Positions 25,217 to 35,537 of a DNA stretch of 50,643 nucleotides are shown here, in pieces. The notes beneath the pieces were generated by a model. The model was not told the DNA's origin. It saw only the letters and a list, made by a program, of their open reading frames with translations, and did no database searches. A program made the translations under genes and the position numbers. Position 1 is the first letter of the stretch. The number at the start of each line of letters is the position of its first letter. Source of the stretch: Candidatus Amunia macphersoniae (GTDB lineage: Bacteria > Chloroflexota > Dormibacteria > Aeolococcales > Aeolococcaceae); the NCBI GenBank assembly GCA_016464795.1, contig JAEKNN010000006.1:1-50643 (forward strand). Direction: 5' to 3'.

Positions 25217-26227
25217 ATGAGTCGCTCTCCGGCCCTCTGGATCACCGACTGGTCCGATGAGGAGGACGCCGACGCCCGCACAGCATGGAGCGAGGCGGGG
25301 CTGGCGACCAGAGTGGTTCGGGTGCCGCCGCTCGGTCCCAGTGTCGGGACCAGGTGGCACCGCATGCGCAGCTATCCATCCTACGCATGGCTGGCGGTCG
25401 CCGGCCTGTCGAGGGCCGGAGGGGGGCCGCTGGTCGCCTGGCAGCCGCTGGCGGGCGTCCTCGCTGCTCTGCTCCGTCCCAGCAGGCGGACCACCTACCC
25501 ACTGCTGCTCGTGAACCCCCTGCTGCGCGCGTCTGGTTCGGGGATTGCCCAGTCGCTGTTGCGGACTGGAGTCGCACGTTCTGACCGGGTGCTGCTGTCC
25601 AGCCGGGCGGGCGTCGAGGCGGCCGTCTCCATGGGACTTCCTCGAGAGCGATTGGCGTTCGTCCGGCTGGGCGTCCGCGCTCGCCGCGAGCGACCGGCGC
25701 CTCCGGGGACGCACCTTCTGGCCGTCGGGCGCGAGGGCCGCGATTGGGAAACACTTGCTCGCGCGGCTCGCTTGGCCGGTGTGGAGGTACGCGTGATCGG
25801 ACCAGCGCCCGGCGATTGCTTCGACCTTCCACTGATCCCCCAGGTGTCGCGGGCGCGGCTCTTCGATCTGATGGAGTCGGCGGCGGGAGTTGTGGTGCCC
25901 CTGCGCAGCCCCGACGTCAGTGCCGGCCAGCTGGCGATCCTGGACGCCTTCGCCGTAGGTCGCGGAGTTGTCGCCACCCGTGCGCAGGGCACGGAGGACT
26001 ACGTCGACGAGGACTGCGGCGAGCTGGTCCACCCCGGCGACGCCCGAGGATTGAGCGAAGCCCTCCAGCGCCTTGCTCAGCCGGCCCACGCTGCCCGGTT
26101 CGCCTCCGCCGCCCTCGCCGCTGCCCAGGGCCCTCTCTCACTGACCACCTTCGTGCGGCGCGTCGATGCAGAGATCACCGCTGTGCAGGCGGGCGCCCAC
26201 TGTCAACCCGGTGTCGACGTGGCCTAG
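25217..26227 (+). CDS. Glycosyltransferase-like protein (GT-B, GT4-like)
   Basis: 336 residues from ATG 25217 (GTG 25211 also possible). It has a GT-B C-terminal half with HLLAVGREGRDWETLARAAR, VRVIGPAPGD, and VVVPLRSPDVSAGQLAILDAFAVGRGVVAT, which corresponds to the sugar-nucleotide box although the usual E-x7-E is altered (SAGQLAILDA). The N-terminal half is less typical. Located between the two GHL15 genes, which are otherwise adjacent paralogues. Likely transfers a sugar in EPS assembly; certainty about activity is moderate. Confidence 0.68.
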   Translation: MSRSPALWITDWSDEEDADARTAWSEAGLATRVVRVPPLGPSVGTRWHRMRSYPSYAWLAVAGLSRAGGGPLVAWQPLAGVLAALLRPSRRTTYPLLLVNPLLRASGSGIAQSLLRTGVARSDRVLLSSRAGVEAAVSMGLPRERLAFVRLGVRARRERPAPPGTHLLAVGREGRDWETLARAARLAGVEVRVIGPAPGDCFDLPLIPQVSRARLFDLMESAAGVVVPLRSPDVSAGQLAILDAFAVGRGVVATRAQGTEDYVDEDCGELVHPGDARGLSEALQRLAQPAHAARFASAALAAAQGPLSLTTFVRRVDAEITAVQAGAHCQPGVDVA

Positions 26228-26369
26228 ACCTCGCTGAAACCCAGGGCGGGTGCTCCGCGACGGCACCACACCGCCTGCTCGAGCGCGGCACGATGTTGCT
26301 GCGCAAGGGCTGTCGCGATGCTTCTGGAGACGCCGATGATCTGGTAACGGCTCGGACTCGGACCCCTGG

Positions 26370-26387
26370 AGGGTGAGGGCACCCTTT
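26370..26387 (+). terminator. Short hairpin followed by TTT
   Basis: AGGGTG-AGGG-CACCCT with the following TTT forms a small stem-loop downstream of the glycosyltransferase gene and just before the second GHL15 gene. Weak terminator at best. The rest of the 26228-26412 gap shows no gene. Confidence 0.3.
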
Positions 26388-26412
26388 GCAGGGGGGCCTG
26401 ATCGTCCGCCGC

Positions 26413-28563
26413 ATGAGCTTCACTTCTTCTGCATCTCGAGTCGGGAATCGGCACGGTCAGCGCATTGCTGCATTGGCGACCCTGCTCGTCGTCCCTGTGG
26501 CGGTGACCCAGGCAGTCACGAGCGTGCGCGTGAACGCCCTCGGTTCTGGGCACAGCGCACCATCCGGCGTCTCGACTGTCGCCGAGGAAGCCCTCAGCTC
26601 GGGCCAGGAGGCCCACCTCGGTGACACCAGCCGCTATGCCTATGTCGAGCTCAACGACTATGAGTACGGACGTGTCGCTGCCGTCCACGCGGCCCAATCA
26701 TCCACCAAGGTCATCGCGTACGCGGAGACCCAGACTGAAGGCCTGAACTCGTGCCAGTACGACGCGCACCCGTCGTGGGGGGTCAGCTACTGCTATGCGA
26801 ACCAGTACCACCCTGAATGGTTCTTGCTGAACGCCTCTGGCCGGCGAGCCCAGTACCTCGACAACGGCTACTACATGATGGACATGGGGTCCGCCTCATA
26901 CCAGCAAGCCTGGGCCGCCAACGAGATCGCCATGGCCAATCGTGACGGTTTCAACGGCATGATCATGGACGACGTCAACCTGTCGCCCAGCCACGGCACC
27001 AACGGCACACTGGCGAAGTACACCGATGCGCAGTACGCCGCTGCTGTGCAGTCATTCGTCGCTGCAGTCGGCCCCACTCTCAAGGGAGCCGGGCTGGTCG
27101 CCGCCGCCAACGTGGGCGGGGCGAACCCGTGGGACCCCACCGCGCTGGCCCAGTCCGAGCAGATGGCGCCCAACCTCTCGATCTTCAACCACGAGTTCTG
27201 GCAGCGCTGGCAGGCCGGCAGCCCTCTGTTCACGGGCAACGCGTGGCTGTCATCCATTCGGATGCAGGAAGCGATCGAGGCAACCGGCACGTCGTGGACA
27301 ACTGTCACCTACGGTAGCCTCACCGATGTCGCCGCCATGCGGTACGCGAGGGCCAGCTTTCTGCTGGCGTGGAACGGCACCACGGCGAGCGCGCTGATCT
27401 ACCGGCCCGATCCAGACCTGGTGGATCCAAACCACGAGGCGTGGACGACCAACGTGGGCACACCGACTGGCGATCGCTACCCCGTCGGCGTCGGCTGGGG
27501 CCGCCACTTCTCGGGTGGCACGGTGCTCGTCAATCCGTCGGCGAACAGCTCTCAGACGTTCATCCTGGACGGCGCCCACCGCATGCCCGACGACTCGGTG
27601 GTGACGGCGCTGACCCTCGGCCCCACCTCGGCCCTGGTCCTGCCCAGCACGTCGCAACTGCCCGCTCCGCCCGGAATCACGCCGCCCAGTGGAGGCGCCA
27701 GACCGGCTCCTCTCGCGGCCGTGAATGACAGCAGCACGTGGGTACTGAGCGCGAATGGCACAGGGCCTGGCGGACCGTCGGAGTGGTCGTCGACCCCGTT
27801 CTACGGGTCCCTCACCACACTCGTCGGCGATGTCACCGGCACTCGCGTCTCTTCCCTTGTGGCTGTCGATGGCACCAATGTCTGGGTGATGACACCGAAC
27901 GACAGCAAGAGCGGCTTCGCGTCACCACGCCTGTGGTCGACATCCGTCTTCTACGGGTCGAGAGCCACACTTCTCGCCGATGTCAACGGTGACGGCAAAG
28001 TTGACCTCATCGCCGTCAATGACAACAGCGTGTGGGTGATGACATCCAACGGCAGCGGTTTCAATCCGCCGCAACAGTGGTCAGTGTCGACCTTCCATGG
28101 CGCCCTCGGGACCATGGCAGCCGACGTGACCGGTGATGGGCGCGCTGACCTCGTTGCGGTCAACGGCAGCAGCGTCTGGGTGATGGCGTCCAACGGCAGC
28201 AACGGATTCGGCGCTCCCTTCCTGAGCTCATCGTCGACCTTCTACGGGTCAGCGACGACTCTGGTGGCGGACGTCTCCGGCGACGGCAACGCGGATCTGG
28301 TCGCGGTCAACGGCGACAGTCAGTGGGTCATGACCGCCGCCGGCAATGGTCAATTTGGGCCTCCCGTCCTATGGTCGACCACGCCGTTCTACGGCAGTCG
28401 CACGACCATCGCAGCGGATGTCACCGGCACCGGGAGAGCCAGCCTCATCGCGATCAATGACGGCAACGTCTACACCATGCAGCCCAGTGGATCCGGCTTC
28501 ACCGCCCCGGCTGTGTGGTTCGGCTCGCCGTTCTACGGCACACGCGCCACACTCGCCCAATAG
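26413..28563 (+). CDS. Secreted GHL15-like glycoside hydrolase with C-terminal FG-GAP/VCBS-type propeller
   Basis: 716 residues from ATG 26413 (a TTG at 26386 is in frame). Signal-like N-terminus (RIAALATLLVVPVAVTQA), a GHL15-like domain at about 60-400 very similar to the protein at 23788, with DGFNGMIMDDVNLSP and SIFNHEFWQRW, then a short Pro/Ser linker and six tandem units of 48-51 residues. Each unit reads roughly LVAVN-x4-VWVM, a variable GF-x-P loop, WS-x3-FYGS and ADVxGDG; the DxxGDG segments resemble calcium-binding FG-GAP motifs. The propeller probably binds carbohydrate or anchors the enzyme. The same unit type recurs in the partial gene at 50435. Confidence 0.75.
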   Translation: MSFTSSASRVGNRHGQRIAALATLLVVPVAVTQAVTSVRVNALGSGHSAPSGVSTVAEEALSSGQEAHLGDTSRYAYVELNDYEYGRVAAVHAAQSSTKVIAYAETQTEGLNSCQYDAHPSWGVSYCYANQYHPEWFLLNASGRRAQYLDNGYYMMDMGSASYQQAWAANEIAMANRDGFNGMIMDDVNLSPSHGTNGTLAKYTDAQYAAAVQSFVAAVGPTLKGAGLVAAANVGGANPWDPTALAQSEQMAPNLSIFNHEFWQRWQAGSPLFTGNAWLSSIRMQEAIEATGTSWTTVTYGSLTDVAAMRYARASFLLAWNGTTASALIYRPDPDLVDPNHEAWTTNVGTPTGDRYPVGVGWGRHFSGGTVLVNPSANSSQTFILDGAHRMPDDSVVTALTLGPTSALVLPSTSQLPAPPGITPPSGGARPAPLAAVNDSSTWVLSANGTGPGGPSEWSSTPFYGSLTTLVGDVTGTRVSSLVAVDGTNVWVMTPNDSKSGFASPRLWSTSVFYGSRATLLADVNGDGKVDLIAVNDNSVWVMTSNGSGFNPPQQWSVSTFHGALGTMAADVTGDGRADLVAVNGSSVWVMASNGSNGFGAPFLSSSSTFYGSATTLVADVSGDGNADLVAVNGDSQWVMTAAGNGQFGPPVLWSTTPFYGSRTTIAADVTGTGRASLIAINDGNVYTMQPSGSGFTAPAVWFGSPFYGTRATLAQ
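27709..28560 (+). repeat. Six tandem FG-GAP-type repeats (about 147 nt each) within the GHL15 gene
   Basis: In-frame units recognised by recurring FYGS, ADVxGDG, LVAVN and VWVM motifs. The first unit starts at LAAVNDSSTWVL and the last ends with FYGTRATLAQ at the stop codon, so the array is circularly permuted relative to an ADV-to-FYG unit, as in propellers closed by N- and C-terminal strands. Confidence 0.7.
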
Positions 28564-28577
28564 CGCGAGCTCCGGGC

Positions 28578-28594
28578 CGGCCCACGCCGGGCCG
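28578..28594 (+). terminator. GC hairpin after the GHL15-propeller gene
   Basis: CGGCCC-ACGCC-GGGCCG, 15 nt after the TAG. No T-run follows, so intrinsic termination is uncertain. Confidence 0.3.
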
Positions 28595-28683
28595 ACACCG
28601 CCGGGTAGCTGCTCAGGCTGGGCTCGGCATCCGCGCCGGCGTGACAGCGGGTGGCGGCCGGCACGCGCGCCGCGCCGGCTGGC

Positions 28684-28689
28684 TACAGT
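28684..28689 (+). promoter_or_regulatory. Candidate -10 element for the alpha/beta hydrolase gene
   Basis: TACAGT ends 6 nt before ATG 28696, the spacing expected for a leaderless mRNA. No good -35 hexamer seen at 17 bp. Confidence 0.4.
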
Positions 28690-28695
28690 TGGCGT

Positions 28696-29790
28696 ATGCC
28701 ACGCGCTCACGAGCGGGAGATCGAGGCCAACGGGCTGCGCTTCGAGACGCTGATGGCCGGCCCGGCGGACGGCGAGGCCGTCATCCTCCTGCACGGCTAC
28801 CCGCAGAGCGGTTCGTCGTGGTCGGACACCGTCAACTGGCTGGCCGAACAGGGTTATCGCGCTCTCGCCCCCAGCCTGCGTGGGTATTCACCGGGGGCCA
28901 ACCCGCCCGACGCCGCCGCGTATGCCATGGGCGAGCTGGCTTCGGACGTGATCGGCATCGCCGACGCCGAGGGGGTGGGCAGATTCCACCTGGTCGGACA
29001 CGACTGGGGGGGCGCCCTGGCCTGGATGGTGGCAACGGTCCATCCCGATCGCCTGCTCAGCCTCACAGTGCTGTCGACGCCGCACCCCGCTGCGCTGCGC
29101 AAGGCGATGGGCAGCTCGACCCAGATGCTGCGCAGCAGCTACATGGGCCTGTTCCGCATCCCCCGTGTGCCCGAGCTGCTGCTCCAGCTCCGCGACTTCT
29201 CCCAGCTCGGCCTGGGCTTGCGCATCTCCGGGCTGCCCAATGCGGCGTGGAAGCGGGACCGTGCCCAGCTCCGCCGGGTCGGCGGCATGCGCGGACCGCT
29301 GAACTGGTATCGCGGCACCCCCCCGCCGCGGGGACCGGCGCGCCCGGTCACCGCGCCCACCTTGTTCATCTGGGGACGGCATGACCTGTTCCTGGGGCGA
29401 CGCGCGGCGGAGCTGACCGAGCAGTTCGTCAGCGGTGAGTACAGGTTCGAGGTGCTCGACGCCGGCCACTGGATCGTCGACCGCAACCAGGACGAGCTGC
29501 ACTCACTGCTCGGGGCGTGGTTGCCGGCCCACCGGGCTGCGTCAGCGACGCCTGCCGCGTCGGCCTCGAGCGCGGCGGCGCAAGCAGGAGCGAGCTCGGC
29601 TGCGACGGGTCGTGGCAAGCCGGCCGCCGCGACCGGTGGTGCGACGGCGAGCACCCCGGGAGGTGCCAAACCGAGCGCCAGGGCCCGTGCGAAGTCCGCG
29701 GCGGCGGGTGGCGCCGCGGCTGCTGCCAAGTTGGGGCGGAAAGGCGCGGGCGGGACGGGCGGCAAGCGCAAGCGGGGACCGAAGAGCTAG
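28696..29790 (+). CDS. Alpha/beta hydrolase (epoxide hydrolase/haloalkane dehalogenase-like) with basic Ala/Lys-rich tail
   Basis: 364 residues from ATG 28696. Alpha/beta hydrolase signatures: oxyanion-hole HGYP (33-36), nucleophile elbow GHDWGG with Asp103, acid candidate in WGRHD (Asp230) and catalytic His258 in DAGHW. An Asp nucleophile points to epoxide hydrolase or dehalogenase-like chemistry. Residues 281-364 form a low-complexity tail of Ala, Gly, Ser, Lys and Arg ending in GGKRKRGPKS, reminiscent of histone H1-like or granule-binding tails; it is not part of the fold. ATG 28696 is preferred because a TACAGT element sits just upstream. It is convergent with the malectin-like gene. Confidence 0.8.
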   Translation: MPRAHEREIEANGLRFETLMAGPADGEAVILLHGYPQSGSSWSDTVNWLAEQGYRALAPSLRGYSPGANPPDAAAYAMGELASDVIGIADAEGVGRFHLVGHDWGGALAWMVATVHPDRLLSLTVLSTPHPAALRKAMGSSTQMLRSSYMGLFRIPRVPELLLQLRDFSQLGLGLRISGLPNAAWKRDRAQLRRVGGMRGPLNWYRGTPPPRGPARPVTAPTLFIWGRHDLFLGRRAAELTEQFVSGEYRFEVLDAGHWIVDRNQDELHSLLGAWLPAHRAASATPAASASSAAAQAGASSAATGRGKPAAATGGATASTPGGAKPSARARAKSAAAGGAAAAAKLGRKGAGGTGGKRKRGPKS

Positions 29791-29802
29791 TCCGCCGCCT
29801 CG

Positions 29803-30654
29803 CTACAGGATCTCGATACCGCTGAGCTTGGCGAGGTCCTTGACGCTGATGAACTGGACTGTGATGTTGCCATTGCCATCGGCGGTGGCGTTGAAGGTCA
29901 GTGCTATCGCCTTGTTCTTGGCGCCGGCGGCCTGGATGATGTCGTAGTTGGTCATCACCTGAGTGCCGTTGATCTTGACGTTGAAGGTCCGCTGCCCAAC
30001 CGATGTCCAGGTGATCTCCGCCTCCTGGAGGCGCACCGTGTACGCCGCAAAAGCCGTGAGGCCCTGACCCGTGTAGGTGAAGTTTCCACGGCGCTCGGTC
30101 TGATACACGCCCTGCGGAGCCGGGTTCGGCACCAGGCTGGTGTTGATGGCCGCGGTTGTGGAGCCGGTCGATCCTCCTGAGTACGCGGTGTCGGCCATGT
30201 AGTTGCCGGTGGCCCCGCCGCCCGCGTTGACGGCGGCCCGCGGGGCGACTGGCAGGGTGCACGTGGGACCTGTGGGAGCGGTCCACTCCGAGTACGTGGT
30301 GGTGACCTGGTAGCAGTACGTCGTGTCGCCCAGGACGCTGTTGTCGGTGTCGGTCACGGCGGAACCGGTCAGCGTCGCGATCGTCGAGTAGCCGCCGCCG
30401 TCGAGGTTCGACGACACCGTTTGCGCGGAGCCCCGCTGGTTGGGGTTCGACGGCAGCGTCCAGTTCAGCTGGTTCGAGTTCGGCCCGTTGGGCTGGGTGG
30501 CGATCAGGCCAGTGGGCGCGGCGATGCTGCCGGCGGCGAACGTGGAGCCTGTGTTCTTGGTGGTGGTGGCCCATGCCGCCTCCACCATGTGTGCGCAGGA
30601 GAGCGATGCGCACGTGGCGGCGATCACGGTGACCCACCGCCGCCGGTTGCGCAC
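29803..30654 (-). CDS. Secreted protein with SipW-type signal, Fn3-like region and malectin-like domain
   Basis: 283 residues from GTG 30654, 2 nt after the signal peptidase stop. The N-terminus (RNRRRW, hydrophobic stretch, then AAWATTTKNTGSTFAAG) closely matches that of the TasA-like protein at 31415, suggesting both are cut by the SipW peptidase between them. Residues 47-140 resemble an Fn3-like beta-sandwich (APTGLIATQ, then YCYQVTTTYSEW). The C-terminal 120 residues have the malectin-like pattern ERRGNFTYTGQGL, YTVRLQEAEI, FNVKINGTQV and AGAKNKAIALTF, a carbohydrate-binding fold. Probably an extracellular matrix or EPS-binding protein. Confidence 0.7.
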   Translation of the reverse strand: MRNRRRWVTVIAATCASLSCAHMVEAAWATTTKNTGSTFAAGSIAAPTGLIATQPNGPNSNQLNWTLPSNPNQRGSAQTVSSNLDGGGYSTIATLTGSAVTDTDNSVLGDTTYCYQVTTTYSEWTAPTGPTCTLPVAPRAAVNAGGGATGNYMADTAYSGGSTGSTTAAINTSLVPNPAPQGVYQTERRGNFTYTGQGLTAFAAYTVRLQEAEITWTSVGQRTFNVKINGTQVMTNYDIIQAAGAKNKAIALTFNATADGNGNITVQFISVKDLAKLSGIEIL

Positions 30655-30656
30655 GG

Positions 30657-31337
30657 TCAGTCCTCGCTCCTGACCATGCTCAGGAACTGACGCCGTGCCC
30701 AGGCCACCAGGCCCACGATCAGCAGGGACGGGAGCAGCACCACCAGAACGCTGCGGCCGACTGCGATGGCGGTCCCCGCCGCGGGAACGATGTAGGTGGC
30801 GCGATCGGCGAGCCCGTGGCTGCTCTGGGTGATCACCCAGGGGTCCTGCACACGGTTGGCGTCGCCCTTGGTGTGGATCTGGACGGAGCCATCGCTCGCC
30901 GTGGAGATCTGCGCGATCCTGTGCACGACCACCTCGGTGGCGTTGGTGGGCTTGGCGAAGACCAGGATGTCGCCCTGGTGCAGGCTGCTCACGCCGACCT
31001 TCTCGGTGATCACCAGCGAACCGATCGGGATGGTCGGCACCATGCTGCCGGTGATGACCTGCTCCGAGTGGTGCCGGGTGATGACACCGAAGGCGGTGGC
31101 GCTCATGAACAGAACGAGCACCGCGGCCAGGGCCGCGGCCGCGAGGTTGGCCCCGTGGCGCACGGCGCCGGCCACCCCGCGGCCGGGGCTCGGCGCGGCG
31201 ACGGGCAGGGATGCACCGAAGGCGACCGTGGATCTGACCAGCCGGACGGCGGGCACGGGCGTGGCGGCGGCGACGGCCGCTGCCGGGACGGTCGCGGGCG
31301 CTCCCAGGATGTAGAAGGACGAGGCTGTGGTGGTCAT
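30657..31337 (-). CDS. sipW: Signal peptidase I, SipW (ER/archaeal-like) type
   Basis: 226 residues from ATG 31337, with AGGA upstream. Catalytic features of the ER-type family: Ser98 in GSMVPTI, His139 in EVVVHRI (in place of Lys), and Asp159/Asp165 in TKGDANRVQDPW. Membrane spans lie at about 65-87 and near the C-terminus (SVLVVLLPSLLIVGLVAWARR), with a long Ala/Pro-rich cytoplasmic N-terminus. SipW enzymes process TasA/camelysin-type matrix proteins; its neighbours on both sides have matching signal peptides. Gene order TasA, SipW, malectin protein. Confidence 0.9.
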   Translation of the reverse strand: MTTTASSFYILGAPATVPAAAVAAATPVPAVRLVRSTVAFGASLPVAAPSPGRGVAGAVRHGANLAAAALAAVLVLFMSATAFGVITRHHSEQVITGSMVPTIPIGSLVITEKVGVSSLHQGDILVFAKPTNATEVVVHRIAQISTASDGSVQIHTKGDANRVQDPWVITQSSHGLADRATYIVPAAGTAIAVGRSVLVVLLPSLLIVGLVAWARRQFLSMVRSED

Positions 31338-31369
31338 GGTGATTTCCTGAAGGGAGGGGGAAGCGGAAG

Positions 31370-31394
31370 GGGGCCGGCCCAACGGACCGGCCCC
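31370..31394 (-). terminator. GC hairpin between the TasA-like and sipW genes
   Basis: GGGGCCGG and CCGGCCCC arms (31370-31377, 31387-31394) with a 9-nt loop, 20 nt after the TasA-like stop. No T-run, so it may act as a partial terminator or mRNA-stabilising hairpin that lets the structural protein be made in excess over the peptidase. Confidence 0.45.
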
Positions 31395-31414
31395 TCCGAG
31401 TTCACGAGAGCTGA

Positions 31415-33602
<2,188 letters not shown>

Positions 33603-33657
33603 GCTCACTCGCACGTAGGAATCTCGGCGGTGTCAGCGGGGTGCAGCTGGGCTCCGA

Positions 33658-33677
33658 TGTAGCACGTGTGCTACACT
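33658..33677 (+). promoter_or_regulatory. Palindromic operator overlapping the -10 of the toxin-antitoxin operon
   Basis: TGTAGCAC-GT-GTGCTACA (33658-33675) is a perfect inverted repeat with 8-bp arms. Its right arm overlaps TACACT (33672-33677), a -10 element ending 8 nt before GTG 33686. This is the layout expected for autorepression by a Phd-type antitoxin and for a leaderless transcript. Confidence 0.7.
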
Positions 33678-33685
33678 GCGTCTGG

Positions 33686-33940
33686 GTGACCAGGGAGATC
33701 AGCCAGCGAGAGCTACGCAATGACAGTGGTGAGGTCATGAGGGCGTTGGACGCTGGTGTCTCCTTCGTCGTAACCCGCAACGGCGTGCCCGTTGCCGACA
33801 TGACTCCGATTCGGCGTCGACGCTTCGTCCCAGCCGTGGCGGTGGTGGCCGCTTTCAGGGACGCTCCGCCAATCGACCCCGATCGCTTCCGAGCGGATCT
33901 GGATATTGCGGTCGACCAGGATCCTGGACCTCGTGCGTGA
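33686..33940 (+). CDS. Phd/YefM-family antitoxin
   Basis: 84 residues from GTG 33686. N-terminus EISQRELRNDSGEVMRALDAG and VTRNGVPVADMTPI fit the Phd/YefM DNA-binding fold; the C-terminal 35 residues would wrap the toxin. Start at 33686 is chosen because the operator and -10 lie immediately upstream; the frame is open further back to 33599 but that would place the operator inside the gene. It overlaps the toxin start by 8 nt. Binds and neutralises the PIN toxin and represses the operon (family knowledge). Confidence 0.85.
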   Translation: MTREISQRELRNDSGEVMRALDAGVSFVVTRNGVPVADMTPIRRRRFVPAVAVVAAFRDAPPIDPDRFRADLDIAVDQDPGPRA

Positions 33941-34355
33941 GGCGCGCCATCACCGCGGGCTGATCGACACGTCGGTCGTCATCGACCTGCACCGAATCGA
34001 TGCCCGCGACCTCCCAGCGGAGATCGCGGTCTCGGCCATCTCGATGGCGCAGCTCGCCGCCGGACCACACGCGACCGATGATGTCGATGAACGGTCACGG
34101 CGCCAGGATCGACTGCAACGGGCGGTGACGGCATTCGAGCCAATCGCTTTCGATGACGACGCCGCGCGAGCGTACGGTCGCGTGTACGCCGCGGTGCTCA
34201 GGGGCGGCCGCAAGGCGCGCGGACGGCGGGCACTGGACCTGCTGATCGCCGCCACGGCGCTGGCCGCACGCCTACCGCTGTACACGCGCAACCCATCCGA
34301 CTTTGCCGAGCTGGACGGACTTGTCGAGGTGGTGCCGACAGAGGCGGAGGCGTGA
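33933..34355 (+). CDS. PIN-domain (VapC-like) toxin with substituted second acidic residue
   Basis: 140 residues from GTG 33933 (overlapping the antitoxin end). PIN-domain ribonuclease features: Asp12 in LIDTSVVIDL, Asp102 in ALDLLIAATA, and NPSDF with Asn120/Asp123. The conserved Glu normally seen in the second motif (SAISxAELAAG in relatives recalled from memory) is Gln40 here (SAISMAQLAAG). PIN toxins cleave tRNA or mRNA with Mg2+ held by the acidic quartet, so activity may be reduced. Forms a toxin-antitoxin pair with the preceding gene. Confidence 0.83.
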   Translation: MREARHHRGLIDTSVVIDLHRIDARDLPAEIAVSAISMAQLAAGPHATDDVDERSRRQDRLQRAVTAFEPIAFDDDAARAYGRVYAAVLRGGRKARGRRALDLLIAATALAARLPLYTRNPSDFAELDGLVEVVPTEAEA

Positions 34356-34481
34356 AGGCTCGCCGCGCTGACAGATCACCGTGAGCCGGACCGACATGAT
34401 CACTCGGGCGCGCACCAGCTTGCTCTTCTGGCTCTGCGGATACAGTGGCGTCCCCTCGTTGTCGACAGTGGAGTTCGCACC

Positions 34482-34979
34482 ATGGGTTCGCCTCTTCGCA
34501 AGCTCGCGTCCCCGGTGTTCGTCGTCGCTCTTGCCGCATGTGGAGGTGGCGGCACCGCGCCGTCCAGCCCGACCAACGCGGCCAGCTCAACGGCCAGGTC
34601 ATCGTCCTCATCCGCCGCAGCAACGGGATCCGGTGCCGACGCCATCTGTGCCAACTACAACACCAACATCAATGCCATCCCCGCCCCGCTCAACCCCGCT
34701 GCGCCAGCTGATGCCACCGCGCTTCCCGCGATCGCGTCGTGGCTGGACATGGTTCTGGTTGCGGCTCGACAGGAGCAGGCAGCGTTGAAGGCAGCTTCAG
34801 ATGCAGCGCCTGTCAACGCGTCCTTCGGCGATGTCATCACCACACTGGCGGGTGCGGACTCGGCCGCCAAGGTTGGCGATGTCAGCGCGTACAAGGCGGA
34901 GTTCGCCAACTTCTCCACCGCCAACACGGCGTTCCACACGGTCGCGGGTCAGTCCAACCTGCCCAACTGCGCCAAGTAG
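34482..34979 (+). CDS. Small secreted lipoprotein, unknown function
   Basis: 165 residues from ATG 34482. Lipoprotein signal with basic SPLRK, short hydrophobic stretch and lipobox ALAACG, then a Ser/Ala-rich linker of about 35 residues and a mostly helical Ala-rich domain with two Cys (DAICANYN and LPNCAK, the C-terminus). No family recognised. TACAGT at about 34441-34446 may be the -10 of its promoter. Confidence 0.72.
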   Translation: MGSPLRKLASPVFVVALAACGGGGTAPSSPTNAASSTARSSSSSAAATGSGADAICANYNTNINAIPAPLNPAAPADATALPAIASWLDMVLVAARQEQAALKAASDAAPVNASFGDVITTLAGADSAAKVGDVSAYKAEFANFSTANTAFHTVAGQSNLPNCAK

Positions 34980-35157
34980 GGAACTGCGGATTCAGGCTGA
35001 GTCCCGGGGAGACGCGACCACGCTGTGAGAGCCAGGCCCGTCACCCTCAGCGCTGGACGATCGCCTGCGGGCTGTGAGTCCGTTGCAGGTGTCCGCAGGG
35101 CACCTGGTCACGGATAGGCACCCACCTCACGAACGGCGGCCCACCGTTGCCGGTGGC

Positions 35158-35537
35158 TCGACGGCAGTGGCGGATGGTCGGGCATCGGGATGCGCAGCTG
35201 TGCTCACTGGTTGAGCATCGCCACCGGAGTGGACCTGTGGATGGCGGGCGAGCTGGTGCGGATTGGACACGCGCTGCGTGAGCTGCCGCTGATCCACCAG
35301 GCCTTTGCGGCCGGGCGGCTGTCGTTCGACAAGGTGCGGGTGCTCACCCACGTGGTCACTGCAGTCGACGAGTCCTTGTGGCTCGAGCTGGCCCTGGAGG
35401 CATCGGGGGCGCAGCTGGCGCGGATCTGCCGGGAGTTCCGCCGCGCGGTGGCGATCGAGGAGCCGGAGCGTGCCGCCCGGCAGCGTGCGGAGGTCGTTCG
35501 AGTACCGCAAGGGCCGCGAGCGCTGTCCTCCGCTTGA
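35158..35537 (+). pseudogene. Truncated DUF222 (13E12-type) gene fragment
   Basis: The frame DGSGGWSGIG-MRSCAHWLSIATGVD through CREFRRAVAIEEPERAARQR matches residues of the intact DUF222-HNH protein at 45944 (about 26-135) with high identity at protein and DNA level, then diverges at about 35488 and stops at 35537. The 5' end (first 25 residues, promoter and LexA box) and the whole C-terminal HNH nuclease domain are missing. It lies in the same orientation as the intact copy 10.8 kb away. A shorter ORF from ATG 35190 is open but can only make a partial DUF222 domain. Confidence 0.75.

Noticed and set aside
26224..26697. 157-residue minus-strand ORF across the gap before the second GHL15 gene
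   Set aside because: Overlaps the signal-peptide region of the GHL15 gene and lacks any protein-like pattern.
35074..35110. Inverted repeat CAGGTG-N9-CACCTG upstream of the DUF222 fragment considered as a terminator or mobile-element end
   Set aside because: Only 6 bp arms, no T-run, no matching copy at the other side of the fragment.
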